Notes: a model not told the origin generated them from the letters alone. DNA of 8,707 bases from CBDHHC01 sp050633205 (GCA_050633205.1 JBOEGA010000207.1:1-8707), one strand, 5' to 3'. Shown: positions 1 through 7,319, counted from the stretch's first letter. Numbers and translations are program-made.

Positions 1-2689
1 TCTGTTCGTGGCCGGTGAAGCCTCGGGTTGTGATGTCTGTGTTGAAGTTCTCGATAGCGGCGAGGCCCATCGGCTGCCAGTTGGTTTCGCGGCGTTTGCC
101 CCAGGCATCGAATGACATGCGCTGGACCACATCGCCATTGTCGTTGGTGATGGCGTCGACCGAACCCAAATGATCGCGGTGCAGATAGCTGGTGGAGATG
201 GCTCCCGTTGAGACGGTCTGGGTCAGCACCGCGAAGTCACCGATATAATGTTTCGCCGTGACACCCTGCGCGGTTTCGATCAGCTCATAGGCCTTGCCAG
301 CGGCATAGACTGTCGTCGTCGTGCCTTTGGCAATGGTGGTTTCCACGCGCTTGAAGCGTTTGCGGTCCGGGCCATAGAAGAACTGAACCGTGTTGCCGCC
401 TTTGGTGATCGTCGTCGGCTTGTCGAAGGCCGAATAGCTGATCACCCGCCCGTCACCAGAGGTCATATTGCCGTTGGCGTCGTAGCAGTAGGTGGCGTTC
501 TTGGTGCCAGCCACGGTGGTCAGCGCATGTGGCCCGGCAAAACCGGACGCACAGGAGCCGTGGACCTGGCCATAGGTGTAGGTGCCCACATCGGACTTCG
601 ACAGGATGTTGCCCGTCGGACCATAGGTCATGGTCGTGGTCGTCGTGGTGCCGCCAACGGTCGTGTTCACATCCGTCACCCGGTTCAGGGTGTCATAGAC
701 GAAGCTCTCCTGCTGGTTGAGGTCATTATTCTCACGGCTGGTCAGGTTGCCGAGCGCATCGAAGGTGAAGGAGAGGTTCTGGACAGATGTGCCGTTCTTC
801 GAGGAATAAATGCCCGACAGACGGCCATTTTCCGGCGTAAAGGTGCGGGTGGTTTCGACACCGTTGCCAAGCAGGGCTTTGATGACATTACCGCGCTCAT
901 CAACTTCCTGACGGGTCCAGTAGTTCGTGCCGGTGGCATTGTCCTGCACCTGTTTCAGCGCACCTGTGGTATCATAGATATTTTTGATCGCGATGCCGGA
1001 CGGATAGGTCATCACTTCCGGGCGGGACTGGCTGTCATAGCTTGTTGACGTGGTCAGAATATCGCCATCAATCTCTTCAGAGGACGTACTTGGACGGCCA
1101 AGAGTGTCATAGGTATTGGTGACGCGGTAGCCATTGCTCTCCGAGATATGCAGCTTGCCGATACCGTTCGTGGCCGTGTCATAGGTCCATGTGGAGGTGC
1201 GGCTTTCCGGGTTTATGCCGTCCGCATCATCAATGCGGGTGAGCACACGGCCCAGCACATCATAGGTCATGCGGGTGACTTCGCCCTTGGCGTTCACCTG
1301 ATCGACAATCTGGCCGAGCGCATTATAGCGGTAGGTCCATGTGCCCTTGTCCGGGTCTGTATCGCTGATCTTGTTGCCACGGATATCATACACAAAGGTC
1401 TGAACCTTGCCATTGCCTGTGATGGTCTTCATCTGACCAAGCGCATCATAGGTATAGGTAATCGGCTGGTTATGATTATCAATCACACTGACCGTCTGGC
1501 CCATCACGTTTTTGATGACGGTTTTGGTCTGGCCAAGCTCGTTGGTGCTGACCTGCGTCAGACCATTATAGTCCACGGACTGGGTGCTGCTGTCCGCCAT
1601 AACCGTGCTGACCGGGCGGCCGATCAGATCATAGGTGATAGTGGTCCAGTAGATGGTGGTGGAGCCTTCGAAATAGGGCTCGGATTTTTTCTCGACACGC
1701 CCTTGCGCATCATAAACCGTATCCACCATCGTCCATTTGCCATCGACAAAGGTCTGCTTGCGGATAGTGCGGTTGAGCTTGTCCATAAAGGCAATGCTCT
1801 GCCCACCGCTGGAGGTCACGCCCCGAGTTCGGAACAGCGCCCCTGCCGGGCAGGCAATCTCGCCGCCGCACATCTCGAGGTGACTTTCCGACCATGTGCC
1901 GTCAGCGCGCACTTCCCTCGTCTTGCGGCCGAACTCATCATACTCGAAGCTTGTCGTCAGCCCATTCGGCCCGGTCGTGCTGGTCAGAAGCCCCAGCACC
2001 GGATCATAGACATTGGTCTGAGTATGCCCGAGCGGATTGGTTTCCGTCAGCTTGTAACGGACTTTCGGATCATAGGTGAACGCGCTGGTCCGGGTGTTCT
2101 CGACAATCCCGTCATTCTCCGTACTGCCCCATGTCTCCGTGATGGATGTGATCGCCCCATAGCCGTTATAGCCATTGGTTTTGGTATAGCTGAGGCCATT
2201 GCCGGGCTCCACGATTTCCGGTTCCAACTGGCCATCGGCGTTGTAGCCGAAGGCGGAGGTGCGGGTCTGGTTGTTCGACGGGTCAGCGGGGGTGACGGTG
2301 CTGCCGTAAGAAGTATGTGTAACCGTCTGGATGGTATCCTGCACATGTCCATTATGGATACTACTTCCACTCTTCTTTGTTTGCCTTCCCTCGTTATACC
2401 CAGTCACAATATAGTGTTTAATTGCAAGATCAATTTGGGCGCTCAAATCACCAGGAGCATTTTCTTTTGTCCAAGCAGCAATATCACTGTGTAACTCCAA
2501 ATAAATAAGTGGATCAAAGGTTAATTTGCGCCCTTCAACGTTACCATAGTTAGAATAGTGATTTCGCCCGGATTGCGCATTATACCCATAAGCTTGGATC
2601 AGATCTCCATGTGATGCTATATAGGCAAGAGCAGTTGTATCACTCTGAAAAATTGCATTTGTTAATGTTTCTGCTTTGCCTGTGCTTCG
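1..2689 (-). CDS. Rhs/YD-repeat protein, 3' part of the frameshifted rhs gene (runs off the window at position 1)
   Basis: This is the Rhs half of a SpvB/TcB-Rhs protein. The frame has no stop from 2734 down to 1, and the part downstream of the G-tract is about 896 codons. In order it holds the second 'YIAS...HYxxxGxxEGR' module (about 2635-2375), then a long series of YD-type repeats (for example TYDALGQMKTI, VYDIRGNKIS, RYNALGQIVDQ, TYDVLGRVLTR). The conserved Rhs core begins with CYDANGNMTSGDGRV, followed by YLHRDHLGSVDAI (about 190-155), MSFDAWGKRR (about 120-90) and TRGFTGHEQ at the window edge. In known Rhs proteins these repeats form a shell that encloses a C-terminal toxin, released after the core. 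That toxin lies outside the window, so its activity cannot be named. There is no convincing independent start, so I treat this as the continuation of the gene starting at 5967 and not as a separate gene. It could be silent if the frameshift is real. Confidence 0.93.
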
Positions 2690-2920
2690 CCCCCCCAATA
2701 TCCAATTTCTAATTGATACTGCAGAATTGCTAAGTCATCTTCACCAAAGAATGATCCAACATCCGCATGCTTGCTAGCATATAGAGATGGACTAAATCTA
2801 ATCTTACGCCCTTCAACATATCCAGCATTTGAATAATGAGTTTTGGCAAGGTTCAAGTTCTGGCCAAATGCTCTCATTAGATCTGCATAAGTTGCAAGAT
2901 AAGACATCGCTGCTTTATCA
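2371..2920 (-). repeat. Two tandem 'YxAxxxDL...HYxxxGxxEGR' modules inside the Rhs protein
   Basis: Copy 1 (about 2920-2690) contains YLATYADLMRAFG, HYSNAGYVEGRK, then SLYASKHADVGSFFG and GYWGG. Copy 2 (about 2635-2375) contains YIASHGDLIQAYG, HYSNYGNVEGRK, then LIYLELHSDIAAW and HYIVTGYNEGR. Each copy is itself two half-repeats of about 35-40 residues. I recall this motif from repeat regions of large secreted alphaproteobacterial proteins, and its function is not known to me. The block is AT-rich and lies between the TcB-like part and the first YD repeats. The frameshift tract is at the end of copy 1. Confidence 0.8.
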
Positions 2921-5900
2921 GAACTAACATCAAAAGAACCTGATGAAAGTTGATAAGGCAGATTCTTAAGAACAATCTGTTCCTGTGTTATAGCTGGCGT
3001 AACACTGCCACGCTTATGTACCACATTGGCGTCAGTCAGACGGCCAAGGCGCCAGGTTTCTGCATTATGGGTGTAGGTGTTCGTGGTGGTCTTCGAATAG
3101 GCTTTCGACCCGTCCTCATTCATGGTGGCAGCCGTCATGCTGGACGGATAGCCGTAATCATCATAAGTCGTGTCTTCAACCACGCGGGAAATAAAGGTTC
3201 CGTTCAGATCACGCTTGATGGTCGTCGTCCTGTCGGCAAAGCGGAAGCAGCTCACAAAGTTGAGATTGTCATCAAAGATACCGCGCACATTCCAGTCAAC
3301 GGCTTTCTCGGACATAACAGTCCCGCTTGGAACGATCGTCTTCTCATTCACCAGAAGCCCCTGATGATGCCGCGTCCAGTCCTGACTATAGGTCGAAACG
3401 GTCTTGATGCCGGTCGGAACATCCGTCACCGTCATCCCCTCGAAGCCCAGACTGCCGAAACCGGCAATCTGCGTCCGCATGGCAGAGTATTCATATTTCT
3501 GAACATTCTGACCACCCTTGCCATTGTCGGCTTTCAGTTCAGCCACAACATAAGCTGCGTAGACCTGATCCTGTATCGGATACTCGGCGCCTGCTCCTTT
3601 GGTGTAGACTGTGCTGTCGGTAAGAGGTTTGTAGACGATCTCGGTGGTGATGCCGTGGCCGTTGGTGATGGAGGAAATTACATCACGCAACTTAATGTTT
3701 AAAGTATATATTTCATCAGGTTGGACCCCATATGCATCACCAAATGAGTTACCATGATTGTCTGTTGGAAAAAGGTAGAGGTCCGTAAAACCATCTCCGT
3801 TAAAGTCACCTACCCCCTGAACAAGATGTTCATTATCGTCTTCTTCTTCTCCTTCTTCTCCACTTGATAGGTTTCCGGACAGTAAAACTTTGTTAAATGT
3901 CCCGTCTCCTCTGGAAAGAAGAAAATGTTCAGCCCCAACACTTTCACTTGATCCAAGATAAAAATCCGTTAAACCATCACCATTAAAATCACCAGGAGCT
4001 AATGCTTCCTGAAAGCGGTTTATGTTTTCAGGAACAGGCAGAGTTATTTTTTTAAAAACTCCTGCCCCCTTTGAAAGCAAAACTTGATCGGGGTGATTAG
4101 TGTCCCCTAAAGGGCGTCCATACTGATCAGAATAAGATAAATAAATGTCTGTCAGACCATCTCCATTAAAATCCCCTGACCCTTGTACATTATAGTTATC
4201 TTCAAGTTTATTGCTTACACCTGCAGCTGATTGGGTAAACCCACCTAAACCATCAGAATAATAAATTATATCTGGCTGGTCATTATTACCCTCGGCTCTA
4301 CCATAAGAATCTACGTTAACAACAAGAAAGTCCAGCAAACCATCACCATTAAAGTCACCCGTACTTTTAACAGTGTGATTATCCTTTAAACTAGCTCCAG
4401 CTGGCAATACCATTTTCTTAAAGGTGGCATCACCATTCGATAGATAAACAAGATCTAAATAACTTTCATTTGCTACAGCGCGGCCTTGCTCATCAGAATT
4501 CACAACAAATATATCTGTTAGTCCATCACCATTAAAATCACCAAAAGCTTTTACCGAATGATTTTTAGGTATTGTATTGCCACTCTGAATATTTATAGTC
4601 TTAAATGTCCCATCACCTTTTGCAAGAAGAACTTTGTCGGAATGTGCTACTGCCCCAATAGCTCTATTGTAGGTATCAAGATTTAGGGCATAGAAATCGG
4701 TCAACCCATCACCATTAAAATCTCCGGAAACCTTAATGGAGTAATTGTCTTTTAAACTATCTCCGCTAGTCAAGGGCTTTCTTGTGAAAGTGCCATTACC
4801 AACTGATAAAAACACTCTATCTGGCACGGTTTCAGAGTTACCTCGCGCCCTACCTTGTTCATCGGAGTTAACGATATAAAAGTCAGTGAGCCCATCGCCG
4901 TTAAAGTCACCTGATCCAGAAATTCTATCATGTCTAATGGTGCTTTCAGCTACACTTAGTATATTCTTACTCAGTGTAGTAGCCCCATCAGCACTCCAGT
5001 TAAACACCGTTGGCTTGAAACACTTCGTCTCCGTTGCACATTCCGTAATGCTGGTCACACACGAACGGTTGGTGGCACCAACGCCATAGGCAATGCGGTA
5101 GTCATGGAACAGGTTGTTCTCCGCATAGACTTTCACATTCTTCAAACGTTTCAAAATTTGAACCGTATCACCTGCAATATAGGCCTTAATCGTATCAGGG
5201 CGGGTTTCGTAGATAAAATCGATACGATTATAGGGGACAAGGCCTTGTGCATCATTGCCTGTGTAATCAATTTTAGTGAGATAGAACTCGCCTGTTGCCT
5301 TGTCATTCTGGTAGTGGAACTGGACGTAGTTGCCCTTCACATCCGTAATGCGCTTCAAAGCCCAGGTGCGAATGGCTGTATGGTTCTGGCCGATGACCTG
5401 ACTGTCAGCCGTGGTGCCATAAGTAAAGATCTCGCCGCTTTTGCGGTAAACCGTAAACGAGGTGGGGGATCCTGATGTGTTACCGTGGGAGACAATTTTC
5501 GAGAAGCTCTCAAAGGCTGTGCGGTACTCTGTACCATCAGCACCATAAGTGCCGGACTTTGCCATAAGCCTCTGGCCATTCAGACAAAATTTGTCGTTAT
5601 CGTCATAGTCAACCGGGTCGATACCAACACCGCCCTTATCCGGCGCATCCCAGTAATTGTCTGCCGCACAACGGGTAACCACCGACTGACCAAGGATCGA
5701 CCAGCCCATGCCCATAATGCCATTACCGCCCTGCGAACTATACTGCAGCGCAATCTTTGGCTGAACGCCTGTCGTGCCAATCGGCACCGCAATCGGCACT
5801 GAATAATTAGCCCCACCAGATGGAGAAACACCAATCTGTCCAGAGGTGGCCCCAACGATATCCGACGCCTGCACCGACGCAGACCAGGAAAATAAAACTG

Positions 5901-5967
5901 TCAGAAAAGCAAAAAACACACGCGCAGAAGCGCTCAGACCAGACGGCACACGGCAACGCAAGGACAT
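2662..5967 (-). CDS. SpvB/TcB-like N-terminal part of a giant Rhs toxin, with signal peptide and seven FG-GAP blades
   Basis: This is the N-terminal 1,101 residues of the Rhs protein. The ATG at 5967 is preferred over the GTG at 6009. A G-rich ribosome binding site ends 5 nt before it, and it places a clean Sec signal peptide at the start: Arg-containing n-region, hydrophobic VFFAFLTVLFSW, predicted cut after SVQA at residue 34. Residues about 35-330 match the SpvB/TcB N-domain (GQIGVSPSGGANYSVPI, GIMGMGWSI). Seven FG-GAP blades with GDFNGDG loops run from about residue 353 to 755. A TcB-middle-like region follows (ISSITNGHGITTEIVY, GFGSLGFEGMTV, then TWRLGRLTDA). Residues about 1018-1092 are the first 'YLATYADLMRAFG...HYSN.G.VEGRK' module. 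The last 9-10 residues before the TAA at 2664 are out of frame, because a seven-G run appears one base short. Known relatives are secreted or surface toxins. Without frame restoration the product would lack the Rhs shell and toxin. Confidence 0.93.
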   Translation of the reverse strand: MSLRCRVPSGLSASARVFFAFLTVLFSWSASVQASDIVGATSGQIGVSPSGGANYSVPIAVPIGTTGVQPKIALQYSSQGGNGIMGMGWSILGQSVVTRCAADNYWDAPDKGGVGIDPVDYDDNDKFCLNGQRLMAKSGTYGADGTEYRTAFESFSKIVSHGNTSGSPTSFTVYRKSGEIFTYGTTADSQVIGQNHTAIRTWALKRITDVKGNYVQFHYQNDKATGEFYLTKIDYTGNDAQGLVPYNRIDFIYETRPDTIKAYIAGDTVQILKRLKNVKVYAENNLFHDYRIAYGVGATNRSCVTSITECATETKCFKPTVFNWSADGATTLSKNILSVAESTIRHDRISGSGDFNGDGLTDFYIVNSDEQGRARGNSETVPDRVFLSVGNGTFTRKPLTSGDSLKDNYSIKVSGDFNGDGLTDFYALNLDTYNRAIGAVAHSDKVLLAKGDGTFKTINIQSGNTIPKNHSVKAFGDFNGDGLTDIFVVNSDEQGRAVANESYLDLVYLSNGDATFKKMVLPAGASLKDNHTVKSTGDFNGDGLLDFLVVNVDSYGRAEGNNDQPDIIYYSDGLGGFTQSAAGVSNKLEDNYNVQGSGDFNGDGLTDIYLSYSDQYGRPLGDTNHPDQVLLSKGAGVFKKITLPVPENINRFQEALAPGDFNGDGLTDFYLGSSESVGAEHFLLSRGDGTFNKVLLSGNLSSGEEGEEEDDNEHLVQGVGDFNGDGFTDLYLFPTDNHGNSFGDAYGVQPDEIYTLNIKLRDVISSITNGHGITTEIVYKPLTDSTVYTKGAGAEYPIQDQVYAAYVVAELKADNGKGGQNVQKYEYSAMRTQIAGFGSLGFEGMTVTDVPTGIKTVSTYSQDWTRHHQGLLVNEKTIVPSGTVMSEKAVDWNVRGIFDDNLNFVSCFRFADRTTTIKRDLNGTFISRVVEDTTYDDYGYPSSMTAATMNEDGSKAYSKTTTNTYTHNAETWRLGRLTDANVVHKRGSVTPAITQEQIVLKNLPYQLSSGSFDVSSDKAAMSYLATYADLMRAFGQNLNLAKTHYSNAGYVEGRKIRFSPSLYASKHADVGSFFGEDDLAILQYQLEIGYWGGEAQAKQKH
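2690..2696 (-). other. Seven-G homopolymer frameshift that splits the rhs gene
   Basis: The coding strand reads TAT TGG GGG GGC GAA, and the frame then ends at the TAA at 2664. With one more G it reads Tyr-Trp-Gly-Gly-Arg. This restores the GY-x-(E/G)-G-R ending seen in the other copies of the module and joins an open frame of about 896 codons. The downstream frame is closed upstream by a TGA at 2737-2735, so the switch must fall within 2662-2737, and the G run lies inside that interval. The cause could be a homopolymer undercall, a phase-variable tract, a real mutation, or -1 ribosomal slippage on G-GGG-GGC. Confidence 0.85.
3680..4915 (-). repeat. Seven FG-GAP/VCBS-type repeats, predicted seven-bladed beta-propeller
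   Basis: The block encoding GDFNGDG(L/F)xD recurs seven times. On the plus strand the 'ccatc' of each copy starts at 3791, 3974, 4157, 4340, 4523, 4706 and 4892, so five spacings are exactly 183 nt and the last is 186 nt. The repeat consensus is roughly GDFNGDGLTDxYxxNSDxxGRAxGN followed by PDxVxLSxGDGTF and a short SLKDN-type linker. The Asp/Asn-rich loops are of the calcium-binding kind known from integrin alpha-chain FG-GAP blades. The blade beginning at about 3990 is altered: it lacks the 'GRxxG' section and carries an acidic stretch (EEGEEEDDNEH, about 3826-3860). Base composition is visibly more AT-rich than the SpvB and Rhs parts on either side. Confidence 0.88.
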
Positions 5968-5972
5968 ACTTA

Positions 5973-5978
5973 CCCCCC
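5973..5978 (-). promoter_or_regulatory. G-rich ribosome binding site deciding the rhs start at 5967
   Basis: The coding strand reads GGGGGG, then TAAGT, then ATG. The spacing of 5 nt suits translation from 5967. No comparable site precedes the GTG at 6009. The site is a plain G run and not AGGAGG, so it is only moderately strong evidence. Confidence 0.5.
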
Positions 5979-6053
5979 AAAGGCACAGAACCGGAGCAAG
6001 CAACGCCACGCTAAACCGCAGTTCTTATTATTGTTTTAGTTAACAAAAATGTG

Positions 6054-6121
6054 ATTTACTTTTGTGTCTGAAATGTGGCGCGAAAGTTAGATTATTACGT
6101 GTGCGACCTAATTTACTTTTG
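6054..6121 (-). promoter_or_regulatory. Direct repeat ATTTACTTTTG upstream of rhs
   Basis: The 11-mer ATTTACTTTTG occurs at 6054-6064 and again at 6111-6121, 57 bases apart, in the leader upstream of the rhs start. On the coding strand it reads CAAAAGTAAAT. No clear -35/-10 pair stands out nearby. The repeats could be regulator sites or chance in AT-rich DNA. Confidence 0.3.
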
Positions 6122-6296
6122 GACCATAGTTGCAAACGCATAAAACCTGAAGGATTGTTGGGGTAAGTGTATTTTCGATGTGCGACTTGTAGTTGTAAGC
6201 ATGATGAGGGGAAAAAACTGAAATCCCCTGAAACACCCCCAAAATCTCCATCCCCACGAAAAAAGTCATTTTAAAACCAAATAAATTTCACTCAAC
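6122..6296. other. Non-coding stretch between the rhs leader and the small ORF at 6297
   Basis: I see no coding signal here on either strand. The only structure is a short inverted repeat, AGGGGA (6207-6212) with TCCCCT (6224-6229). It has no T-run on either side and so is not a convincing terminator. Confidence 0.4.
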
Positions 6297-6449
6297 ATGC
6301 ACCTCTACAGCAACTGGTTTCTCGATTGTCAGATTTATCCGGAGGTGACCAGTAGGGAGTTTCCAGAGTGGCTACAACAGCAGGGCCACCCTGAAACATA
6401 TGAAACTGAAGGCCGTCTCCATTTCATGGGCATAAAGCTGATCGAATAA
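6297..6449 (+). CDS. Unrecognised 50-residue ORF, possibly a gene remnant
   Basis: The open frame runs from an ATG to a TAA and encodes 50 residues rich in aromatic and charged residues (for example EFPEWLQQQGHPETYETEG and LHFMGIKLIE). Its composition is more protein-like and more GC-rich than the surrounding spacer. An in-frame TAA at 6282 closes the frame upstream, and no clear ribosome binding site precedes the ATG. I do not recognise the family. It may be the C-terminal scrap of a longer gene or a chance ORF. Confidence 0.3.
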   Translation: MHLYSNWFLDCQIYPEVTSREFPEWLQQQGHPETYETEGRLHFMGIKLIE

Positions 6450-6511
6450 CCTGTTCTCCTTGATAATCCGGCCTCCCTCTTGGAACCTTTACTCAAATTA
6501 TAAGAACCGCT

Positions 6512-6657
6512 TTATGAGGAAGTCTGAGGTTTATTGAGGGCCGGCCGAATTTTTGAACATTCAACGTCAATCTGTTTTGCAAGAAGTTCGAAACGCATTT
6601 CAATATTCTGAAAACAATTTCTAATCTCGTTTATCTAGGGTAAGCATCGCTCAACAT
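6512..6657 (-). pseudogene. Short helical ORF remnant following the helix-turn-helix gene, one frameshift
   Basis: An ATG at 6657 begins 6 nt after the TAG of the upstream remnant (6666-6664) and encodes MLSDAYPR before a TAA at 6633-6631. One added base near 6634 would continue the frame as INEIRNCFQNIEMRFELLA and on to a TAA at 6514-6512, about 48 residues in all. The second part has the heptad-like spacing of an amphipathic helix or coiled coil. The joined reading is my inference, because neither frame alone is long enough to stand. No function can be proposed. Confidence 0.3.
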
Positions 6658-6663
6658 CCGCTT

Positions 6664-7003
6664 CTATCGGAGTGCTTTACGTTTTACATCCTGCTCAGCT
6701 TCCTGCTTTAATCTGGTAAGGGAAGATTTGCTGATTGCAATACCATAGCGCCGTCTCAGATATTCAATCACTTCAGCCTGGGTTTTATTCCATCGTGGGC
6801 CCAGCATATCGAGAATTTCTTTTTTGTAGGGTTGGATTGCTGTAAGGACATATGAAACATATTTCCTTTAATTTCATAACCTTTGAAACAAGTTTCAGAA
6901 ATTTCAATTGGCCGGATGAGAACCTGAAACACTCATGGGTTTTAATATAAAGGAGTTTTTCGGGTTTGAGGAGCAGATGACATGCTGAATCTCCTTGCGA
7001 CAT
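6664..7003 (-). pseudogene. Decayed gene with a helix-turn-helix-like C-terminal segment
   Basis: The best coding signal in the spacer is an open frame from 6867 to a TAG at 6666-6664. It encodes 67 residues including KKEILDMLGPRWNKTQAEV, then IEYLRRRYGIAISKSSLTR and a charged tail. The pattern 'I..L...W..T...V...L...YGI.IS.SSL.R.K' resembles small DNA-binding helix-turn-helix proteins. This frame has no start codon. Adding one A to the six-A run at about 6821-6826 joins it to the frame above, which has an ATG at 6860 with AAGGA before it and stays open up to 6932 (VFQVLIRPIEISETCFKGY). A further one-base shift near 6932 would reach the ATG at 7003 and give a protein of about 113 residues. 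The 72-residue frame from 7003 to 6785 taken alone switches out of the plausible coding frame midway. The helix-turn-helix role is inferred from pattern only. Confidence 0.45.
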
Positions 7004-7023
7004 AAATAAATCTCACCCCCTGC

Positions 7024-7172
7024 TTAATGGGAATTCTTTAAATTAATAAGTGCTGAGCCTAACCAATCTGATAGAGTATTGTTATCATCAAACTCAAACA
7101 TAACTTCAATTTCCCACCCTCAAATGAAAATTTCATTTCTGCTAGTGCCTGTGAATTTCTTATCGTGAGCAA
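7024..7172 (-). pseudogene. Short unrecognised gene of about 50 residues with one frameshift
   Basis: A strong ribosome binding site, AGGAGG (7184-7179), lies 6 nt before a TTG start at 7172. The frame reads LTIRNSQALAEMKFSFEGGK down to about 7110. One extra base in the GGGAAA stretch (7115-7110) would carry it on as IEVMFEFDDNNTLSDWLGSA and NLKNSH to a TAA at 7026-7024. In its present state the first frame runs on without matching this, and the second is closed upstream by a TGA at 7122-7120. The acidic, Trp-containing C-terminus and the good ribosome binding site argue for a once-real small gene. I do not recognise it. It is followed after 20 bases by the next remnant, so the two may have formed an operon. 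Confidence 0.4.
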
Positions 7173-7213
7173 TAACTACCTCCTAAATTTTCTCACTTTT
7201 TTAAAAGAATAGT

Positions 7214-7242
7214 TTCATAAAAATAATAGTAAATAACCTCAA
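7214..7242 (-). promoter_or_regulatory. Candidate promoter for the minus-strand remnant genes
   Basis: On the minus strand TTGAGG (7242-7237) is followed after 17 bases by TATGAA (7219-7214). Each matches the sigma-70 consensus at four of six positions. It lies about 30 bases before the AGGAGG at 7184-7179. The surrounding DNA is very AT-rich, so chance matches are likely. Confidence 0.3.
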
Positions 7243-7307
7243 AATGTCTGTTATTAGATAGAATAATTATATTTATAGTTGACTATTCTGCAAAACTGCA
7301 CTACATG

Positions 7308-7319
7308 TTGCATATGCAA
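7308..7319. promoter_or_regulatory. Palindrome TTGCATATGCAA, possible operator
   Basis: This is a perfect 12-bp palindrome, extendable to 18 bp (7305-7322) with one mismatched pair. It lies in the AT-rich spacer between the minus-strand remnants and the adhesin gene. A weak TTGACT (7279-7284) with TACATG (7302-7307) at 17-bp spacing abuts it on the plus strand. A dimeric regulator could bind here and control either direction; this is inference. Confidence 0.35.

Noticed and set aside
248..2494. Long plus-strand open frames at 248-1048 and 1148-2494
   Set aside because: They lie antisense to the Rhs repeats, whose codon use leaves the complement open. The translations show no recognisable domain, and the minus-strand frame has unmistakable Rhs motifs.
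2950..3702. Plus-strand open frame of 250 codons
   Set aside because: It is antisense to the TcB-middle region of the rhs gene, starts in AT-rich sequence without a ribosome binding site, and has no protein family signal.
3791..4911. Regularly spaced 20-base motif resembling a CRISPR-like array
   Set aside because: The spacing is 183 nt and every unit is in frame within one protein, encoding GDFNGDG. It is a coding repeat, not a CRISPR array.
6207..6229. AGGGGA/TCCCCT hairpin as a terminator
   Set aside because: The stem has only 6 bp with an 11-base loop, and no T-run follows on either strand.
6785..7003. A 72-codon minus-strand ORF as an intact gene
   Set aside because: Only its beginning fits the remnant gene. 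Its later part runs out of the frame that encodes the helix-turn-helix-like segment, so I annotated the whole span as a pseudogene instead.
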